From the NCBI GenBank assembly GCA_000433755.1, contig FR891293.1:1-47790 (forward strand): a stretch of 47,790 nucleotides of DNA. The letters run 5' to 3'. This document shows positions 43,275 to 47,790 of the stretch, in pieces. The stretch is from Clostridium sp. CAG:465 (lineage in GTDB: Bacteria; Bacillota; Clostridia; TANB77; CAG-465). The notes under the pieces were generated by a model. That model saw nothing but the letters and a program-made list of their open reading frames with translations, was not told the DNA's origin and did not search any database. The translations under genes and the position numbers were made by a program. Positions within the stretch are counted from its first letter, which is position 1; each line of letters opens with the position of its first letter.

Positions 43275-44219
43275 ATGAAATTAAGATACGTTATATCAGA
43301 TAATGATTCAAATAAAACCTTAAAAGAAGTTTTAAAGAAAAAATTATATATATCAAATATTTTACTCAATAAACTAAAATATACAAATTCTATATTTGTA
43401 AATGATAATTTAGAATTTGTAAATTATAAAGTAAATATAAATGATGAAATTATAGTGGATTTTGAACACATGAACTATGTTATATATAACGATAAAGAAA
43501 ATATGTATTATGTAGAAAATAAATATTTAGATAGATACAAAAAATATGACTTTGACATTGATATATTATATGAAGATGATTATTTGCTAATTATAAATAA
43601 AAAAGCTGGTATGGCAATTCATCCATCATGTGCAAATTATGAAAAAACTCTATCTAATGCTGTTGCTACATACTTAGAAAGTAAAAAAATATATAGTGTA
43701 CACATAGTTACAAGACTTGATAAAAACACCTCTGGTATTTGCATATTTGCAAAAAATGAATATATTCAAGAACTATTTATAAGGAAAAAAGATAAAATTA
43801 ATTTGAAGAAAGAATATATAGCCATTGTAAATGGAATTGTAAACGACAAGCATGGTGTAATTGAAAAACCTATTTCAAGAAAAAATGACTCTATTATACT
43901 TCGTGAAGTAAACAAAGATGGTGAATATGCTAAAACTGAGTATTTTCTTTATAAAAATAATTATAGCAAAAACTATTCTGTTTTAAATGTAATATTACAT
44001 ACTGGTAGAACTCATCAAATAAGAGTTCATATGGCAAGTATAGGTCATGTTTTACTTGGAGATACATTATATGCTGAAGAATTTGAGTTAAAAGATATAA
44101 ATAAACTAATCAAAAGACAAGCACTACATTCGTATAAAATTTCTTTTTATCATCCAATAAGTAATAAGTATATTTCACTTACTTGTAACGTTCCAGATGA
44201 TATGAAAAATTTAATGTAA
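43275..44219 (+). CDS. RluA/RluD family pseudouridine synthase
   Basis: 314 residues. An N-terminal S4-like RNA-binding domain (LKEVLKKKLYISNILLNKLK, FVNDNLEFVNYKVNINDEI) is followed by the catalytic domain: LLIINKKAGMAIHPS, catalytic aspartate in IVTRLDKNTSG, VILHTGRTHQIRVHMASIGH and GDTLYAE. It isomerises uridine in rRNA; which position cannot be told. ATG with AGGTG. It stands alone between its promoter region and a shared terminator. Confidence 0.9.
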   Translation: MKLRYVISDNDSNKTLKEVLKKKLYISNILLNKLKYTNSIFVNDNLEFVNYKVNINDEIIVDFEHMNYVIYNDKENMYYVENKYLDRYKKYDFDIDILYEDDYLLIINKKAGMAIHPSCANYEKTLSNAVATYLESKKIYSVHIVTRLDKNTSGICIFAKNEYIQELFIRKKDKINLKKEYIAIVNGIVNDKHGVIEKPISRKNDSIILREVNKDGEYAKTEYFLYKNNYSKNYSVLNVILHTGRTHQIRVHMASIGHVLLGDTLYAEEFELKDINKLIKRQALHSYKISFYHPISNKYISLTCNVPDDMKNLM

Positions 44220-44239
44220 TATAATTTTAGTATATAAAA

Positions 44240-44270
44240 ATGAACTTTAATCAAAATGATTAAAGTTCAT
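44240..44270. terminator. Bidirectional terminator
   Basis: ATGAACTTTAATCA and its perfect complement with a 3-base loop, between convergent genes. Confidence 0.85.
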
Positions 44271-44291
44271 TATCTTTATTTATAAGTAATT

Positions 44292-45329
44292 TTACTCAAA
44301 ATCCTTATCGTACTCGTCAAAAATATTTCCAACAATTTCTTCTAAAGCATCTTCCATAGTAACAATACCCGTTACATTTCCGCCTTCATCAATGACAATA
44401 CTAATTGCTTCCCTTGCCTTTTGCATATTTCTGAAAATATCATCAATTTTATCAGATTCATTTACAAAGTAAGCTTTATGAAGTATTTTATCTAATGTAA
44501 ACCTTTGGTCTTTAACATATGATAAAATAATATCCTTAGTATTTAAGATACCAATAATGTTATTTATTGTATTATCATATACTGGAATTCTGGTGTATTT
44601 ATTATCTTTAATAACCCTTCTAAGCTCAGTATTAGAAATATTTTTTTCTATTGCAACAACTTTACCAACAGGAGTCATAACACTTTTTACTTCAGTGTCA
44701 TTAAAATTGAAGATATTAAAAATATATTCCCCTTCTTGTGGTTCGATTGCACCAGAATCTTTACCTTCAGCAATCATAAGCCTTATTCCTTCTTCAGTTA
44801 TTTTATTTTCTTCATTTTCACCTTTTATTCCAAGAACTTTTGATACCAAATTAGTAGAATTTGTAAGTATCCATACAAATGGATATGTTATTTTCATAAT
44901 AACTGATATCATTCCAACCATTCTATATGCTATCTTTTCTGGATATCTCATTGCAAGTCGCTTTGGAACAAGTTCCCCAAAAACCAAGGTAAAATATGAA
45001 AGTATGATAGTAACAATAATAAGGAAAATGGTACTTAATACTGATGTTGATACTCCAATATCAGGAATAACCGAAACAATCTCGCTTACAAACGCTTCTG
45101 CCGCAGAAGCACTTGCAAGAAATCCTGCAAGAGTAATTCCTATTTGGATCGTTGCAAGAAATCTACTAGGATTATCAATCAGTTTTTGTACCTTTTGTGC
45201 TTTCTTATTTCCAGCTTTTATATCCATTTTAAGTTTTGTCTTATTAACAGATAAAAATGCTATCTCTGATGCTGCAAAGACTCCATTTAAAAAAATAAGT
45301 AAAATTAAAAAAATAATTTGTATAAACAT
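44292..45329 (-). CDS. DUF21/CBS membrane protein (hemolysin/CorC family), lacking the C-terminal domain
   Basis: 345 residues. The DUF21 domain has an N-terminal span (IQIIFLILLIFLNGVFAASE), LATIQIGITLAGFLASASAA and two to three more spans up to about residue 170. A linker (ITEEGIRLMIAEGKDSGAIE) leads to two CBS repeats (VMTPVGKVVAIEKNISN, TRIPVYDNTINNIIGILNTK, VTGIVTMEDALEEIVGNIFD). The protein stops 7 residues after the second CBS, without the CorC/HlyC transporter-associated domain found in typical members of about 430 residues. Family members are linked to magnesium or cobalt efflux. Confidence 0.88.
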   Translation of the reverse strand: MFIQIIFLILLIFLNGVFAASEIAFLSVNKTKLKMDIKAGNKKAQKVQKLIDNPSRFLATIQIGITLAGFLASASAAEAFVSEIVSVIPDIGVSTSVLSTIFLIIVTIILSYFTLVFGELVPKRLAMRYPEKIAYRMVGMISVIMKITYPFVWILTNSTNLVSKVLGIKGENEENKITEEGIRLMIAEGKDSGAIEPQEGEYIFNIFNFNDTEVKSVMTPVGKVVAIEKNISNTELRRVIKDNKYTRIPVYDNTINNIIGILNTKDIILSYVKDQRFTLDKILHKAYFVNESDKIDDIFRNMQKAREAISIVIDEGGNVTGIVTMEDALEEIVGNIFDEYDKDFE

Positions 45330-45408
45330 TAAATCCTCCTACATAATAAATTATATTGTCTTTGTACATTTTATATAATATAATGATAAAGAAATTTAAA
45401 ATCTATCA

Positions 45409-46005
45409 TTACAACACTTTAAATATTTCATACATGTTTTTTATACAAGTTATATTTTTTAAGTGAAGTTTGGATAAAATTCCATTTCCAACATTAATAT
45501 ATTTGGTGTATTTAGGACAATTCCTGTAATCATCCCAATAATTATCACCTAGCAAATACTCTGGATTGGTTTCTTTTAAAAACTTGCCCTTATTCTTAGT
45601 ATAAATTATATCATACATGTTAAGCTCCGCGGCAAATCTATTATTAGTAAGTATCCTAAAAGTATAGCCTTTATTTTCCAATCCCTTAATTATCCATATT
45701 TTCCTTTTATACTTTTTGTATACAAGATTTTTGTACATGGATTCATACTTTGTAAAAATTTCAGAATATGAAATATGGTTTCTAAAACCTGATAAAATAG
45801 AATATACTATAAACCGAAGTTTAAGCCCTCCCATAGAATTACCTATTATTCCAAGGGAGTTTACATACCATAAAAGATTATCGATAAATAGTATAAACGG
45901 ATGCTTTTCGAAAATTGTTGCTATTATTTTATTGTCCACTTCTTTAAAGTTAAAAAACGTCATATCAAAATCAGAAATCACAAGATTTTTAACAGTAGGT
46001 TTCAT
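45409..46005 (-). CDS. HAD-like phosphatase of unknown substrate
   Basis: 198 residues with a complete HAD set: motif I VISDFDMTFF (nucleophile and acid DFD), motif II threonine in FRILTNNRF, motif III lysine in TKNKGKFLK and motif IV LLGDNYWDDYRNC. The cap region (about 45-95) is rich in hydrophobic residues, which may bind a lipid or membrane. The ATG has AGGAGTG. It follows prfB by 26 bases and is likely co-transcribed. The substrate cannot be predicted. Confidence 0.75.
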   Translation of the reverse strand: MKPTVKNLVISDFDMTFFNFKEVDNKIIATIFEKHPFILFIDNLLWYVNSLGIIGNSMGGLKLRFIVYSILSGFRNHISYSEIFTKYESMYKNLVYKKYKRKIWIIKGLENKGYTFRILTNNRFAAELNMYDIIYTKNKGKFLKETNPEYLLGDNYWDDYRNCPKYTKYINVGNGILSKLHLKNITCIKNMYEIFKVL

Positions 46006-46031
46006 TAGTTTTCACTCCTAAAAAAATATTT

Positions 46032-47147
46032 TTATCCTATTATACCACTTTTCTTTATAAATTTCAAATATTCAAAGATAAAGCCATCAATTTTACCGTC
46101 CATAACTGCCTGAACATTTCCGACTTCATAACCAGTTCTATGATCTTTTACAAGAGTATAAGGACAAAATACATATGATCTTATTTGAGATCCCCACGCA
46201 TTATCAGCACTTTCTCCTTTTATTTCTTTTAACATTTTATTATGTTCTTCCATTTGTTTGGCGTATAACTTTGACTTTAACATTTTCATTGCATTCTCCC
46301 TATTTTGAAGCTGAGACCTTTCCGTTTGACATGTAACTACTATACCACTTGGAATATGTTTAAGTCTTACAGCAGAGGAAGTTTTATTAACATGTTGGCC
46401 TCCTGCTCCACTTGCTCTATATACATCCATTTGTATATCCTCCGGCCTAATTTCAAGTTGTATATCATCAGATATTTCAGGCATCACTTCTACAGCAGCA
46501 AATGAAGTATGTCTTCTACTATTGGCATCAAATGGTGAAATTCTAACAAGTCTATGTACCCCATTTTCACTTTTTAAATACCCATATGCATTTTCTCCCT
46601 TTACAAGAAACGAAACACTTTTTATACCAGCTTCTTCACCTTCTTGCATATCCAGTACTTCAATTTGAAATTTAGATTTTGAAGCCCATTTTGTATACAT
46701 TCTATATAACATAAGAGCCCAGTCATGAGATTCAGTTCCACCAGCTCCTGGATGAATTGTTATAATTGCATTATTAAAATCATATTCACCTGAAAGTAAT
46801 GTTTCAATATTTAATTTTTCTGTACTCTCTTTTAACTTATTAACTAAATTTTGTGATTCCTTAAAACTTAAATTATCATTTAATTCTTCAGCAAGTTCAA
46901 AATATCCTTTAGCATCAGAAAGTTCTCTTACAATTTCATCTATTTTTTGGATAATATTTTTCATATTTTTCATTTTTGTTACAACTTTTGTAGAATTTTC
47001 TTTATTATCCCAAAATCCAGGAAGTAAAGTTTCTTCTTCTAATTTTTTTATTTCTTTAAGTTTATTTTCATAGCCTAAAGCTTCTTTTATTTTTTCAATA
47101 CTTTTAGAAAGTTCATTTATTTCAATTTTTAAAGTATCAAAATCCAT
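46032..47147 (-). CDS. prfB: Peptide chain release factor 2
   Basis: 371 residues, one continuous frame. Stop-codon recognition tripeptide SPF in VRISPFDANSRRHTSF, catalytic GGQ in RASGAGGQHVNKTSSAVRL, and the C-terminal helix KLYAKQMEEHNKMLKEIKGE. RF2 releases at UGA and UAA. In many bacteria this gene needs a programmed +1 frameshift at an in-frame UGA near codon 25; here that place reads EALGYENKLKEIKKLEEE without a stop, so autoregulation by frameshift is absent. The ATG lies three bases after the upstream pseudouridine-synthase stop, with GAGGAA as ribosome site. Confidence 0.96.
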   Translation of the reverse strand: MDFDTLKIEINELSKSIEKIKEALGYENKLKEIKKLEEETLLPGFWDNKENSTKVVTKMKNMKNIIQKIDEIVRELSDAKGYFELAEELNDNLSFKESQNLVNKLKESTEKLNIETLLSGEYDFNNAIITIHPGAGGTESHDWALMLYRMYTKWASKSKFQIEVLDMQEGEEAGIKSVSFLVKGENAYGYLKSENGVHRLVRISPFDANSRRHTSFAAVEVMPEISDDIQLEIRPEDIQMDVYRASGAGGQHVNKTSSAVRLKHIPSGIVVTCQTERSQLQNRENAMKMLKSKLYAKQMEEHNKMLKEIKGESADNAWGSQIRSYVFCPYTLVKDHRTGYEVGNVQAVMDGKIDGFIFEYLKFIKKSGIIG

Positions 47148-47150
47148 ATT

Positions 47151-47790
47151 TTAACATTCCTCCCATATTTTATCATGATTTTTTAGTTCTGTTGGATAGT
47201 ATGTAAATTCAAGATACTCATCTTTAGTTGGATGAAAAAAGGATAAATAATATGACCATAAAGCTAAATTTTGTCCAACTTTATTTATTTTATTACCATA
47301 TTTAATATCTCCATATAATGGATGCAAAATATTTGCAAATTGAACCCTTATTTGATGATGTCTGCCTGTTTTTAAATTTATATCAACTTTAGTATAATCT
47401 TTACCTTTAAAATTAAAATTATTCAAAACAGAATATTCAAGTATAGCTTCTTTTGCGCCTTTAGTGTTTTTATCACATACTCTACTCATATTTAATCTTT
47501 GATTTTTTACAAGATAATTATGCAATGTTACACTTTTATTTGTTTTTTCAATTTTACCATTTATTATAGCTAAATACCTTTTCTTAAAATTTTTCTCTCT
47601 AATGTAATTAGATATCCTAGACGCTGCCTTTGAAGTTTTGGCAAATACCATAACTCCTCCTACCATTCTATCTAATCTATGTACTAATCCTAAATACACT
47701 TCACCTGGTTTGTTATATTTTTCCTTTATATATTTTTTTATAATAGTAAGCATATCAATATCTCCTGATTTATCCTGTTGCACAGGAATG
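47151..47790 (-). CDS. RluA family pseudouridine synthase, 5' end outside window
   Basis: The frame is open to the right border, so the N-terminus is missing; a GTG at 47783 is probably internal (the preceding residues IPV continue the family pattern). Seen: catalytic aspartate in LVHRLDRMVGGVMVFAKTSK, KRYLAIINGKIEK, INLKTGRHHQIRVQFANI and GDIKYG. There is no S4 domain in the visible part. It lies directly before prfB and is a second member of the family in this window. Confidence 0.88.
   Translation of the reverse strand, partial: IPVQQDKSGDIDMLTIIKKYIKEKYNKPGEVYLGLVHRLDRMVGGVMVFAKTSKAASRISNYIREKNFKKRYLAIINGKIEKTNKSVTLHNYLVKNQRLNMSRVCDKNTKGAKEAILEYSVLNNFNFKGKDYTKVDINLKTGRHHQIRVQFANILHPLYGDIKYGNKINKVGQNLALWSYYLSFFHPTKDEYLEFTYYPTELKNHDKIWEEC

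Overview
The window is very AT-rich DNA with strong AGGAGG-type ribosome binding sites, TTGACA/TATAAT promoters and short T-tailed terminators. Together with tig-clpP-clpX, a DUF4364 gene, a YetF/DUF4363 pair, a TSCPD protein and a U32 peptidase with a long C-terminal extension, this points to a low-GC Gram-positive bacterium, most likely an uncultured or gut-type member of the Clostridia. It looks chromosomal: nearly every gene is a single-copy housekeeping gene with no phage or plasmid module. I see no tRNA, rRNA, CRISPR array or intact insertion sequence.

Layout. Positions 1-1167 hold a 5'-truncated unknown gene, a second unknown gene and an AT-rich gap. Positions 1168-5950 hold a Xer-type recombinase, a glycolipid-type glycosyltransferase, a small LysM membrane protein resembling the SOS division inhibitor YneA, a YigZ-family protein and a protein with two PIN-like halves. 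Positions 5955-9155 are clpX-clpP-tig on the minus strand. Positions 9425-17093 hold a cyclic beta-1,2-glucan synthase-like system split into two overlapping-signal genes. Positions 17280-18818 hold a degraded group II intron and two small unknown membrane proteins. Positions 19037-25018 hold typA, plsC-like, cmk, DUF4364, serS and engB. Positions 25154-27240 hold two unknown paralogues, the second preceded by a duplicated, shrunken piece of engB with its terminator and promoter. Positions 27368-35020 hold dapA, DUF4363/yetF, a holin-like membrane protein, a U32 peptidase, rlmB, a 39-codon orphan gene and lepA. Positions 35134-41156 hold an unknown helical protein, a Smr protein, a TSCPD protein, fba, a coiled-coil protein, exoA, rnhB and rsmI. 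Positions 41252-42315 are a patch of decay and unknown genes (GH3 relic, ankyrin-like gene with a stop codon, one intact unknown). The right end holds a TrmN6-like methyltransferase, an RluD-type synthase, a CBS/DUF21 protein, a HAD protein, prfB and a partial RluA-type synthase.

How it fits together. Much of the content serves translation and RNA modification (serS, typA, lepA, engB, prfB, rlmB, rsmI, trmN6, two pseudouridine synthases) and protein quality control (tig, clpP, clpX). The envelope theme is carried by the glycosyltransferase, the acyltransferase and the split glucan synthase.

The most interesting points are: (1) the YneA-like gene has a perfect-consensus promoter with one LexA-type box in its spacer, one just downstream and one upstream; (2) a near-identical duplicated engB-tail/promoter block sits in front of two strongly diverged paralogues; (3) the glucan synthase is cut between its two sugar-phosphorylase-like modules with a dedicated ribosome binding site at the cut; (4) a 39-codon orphan gene has its own promoter, leader and terminator; (5) a tandem PIN-like protein of unknown role. 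All functions are inferred from sequence motifs recalled from known families; no search was run.
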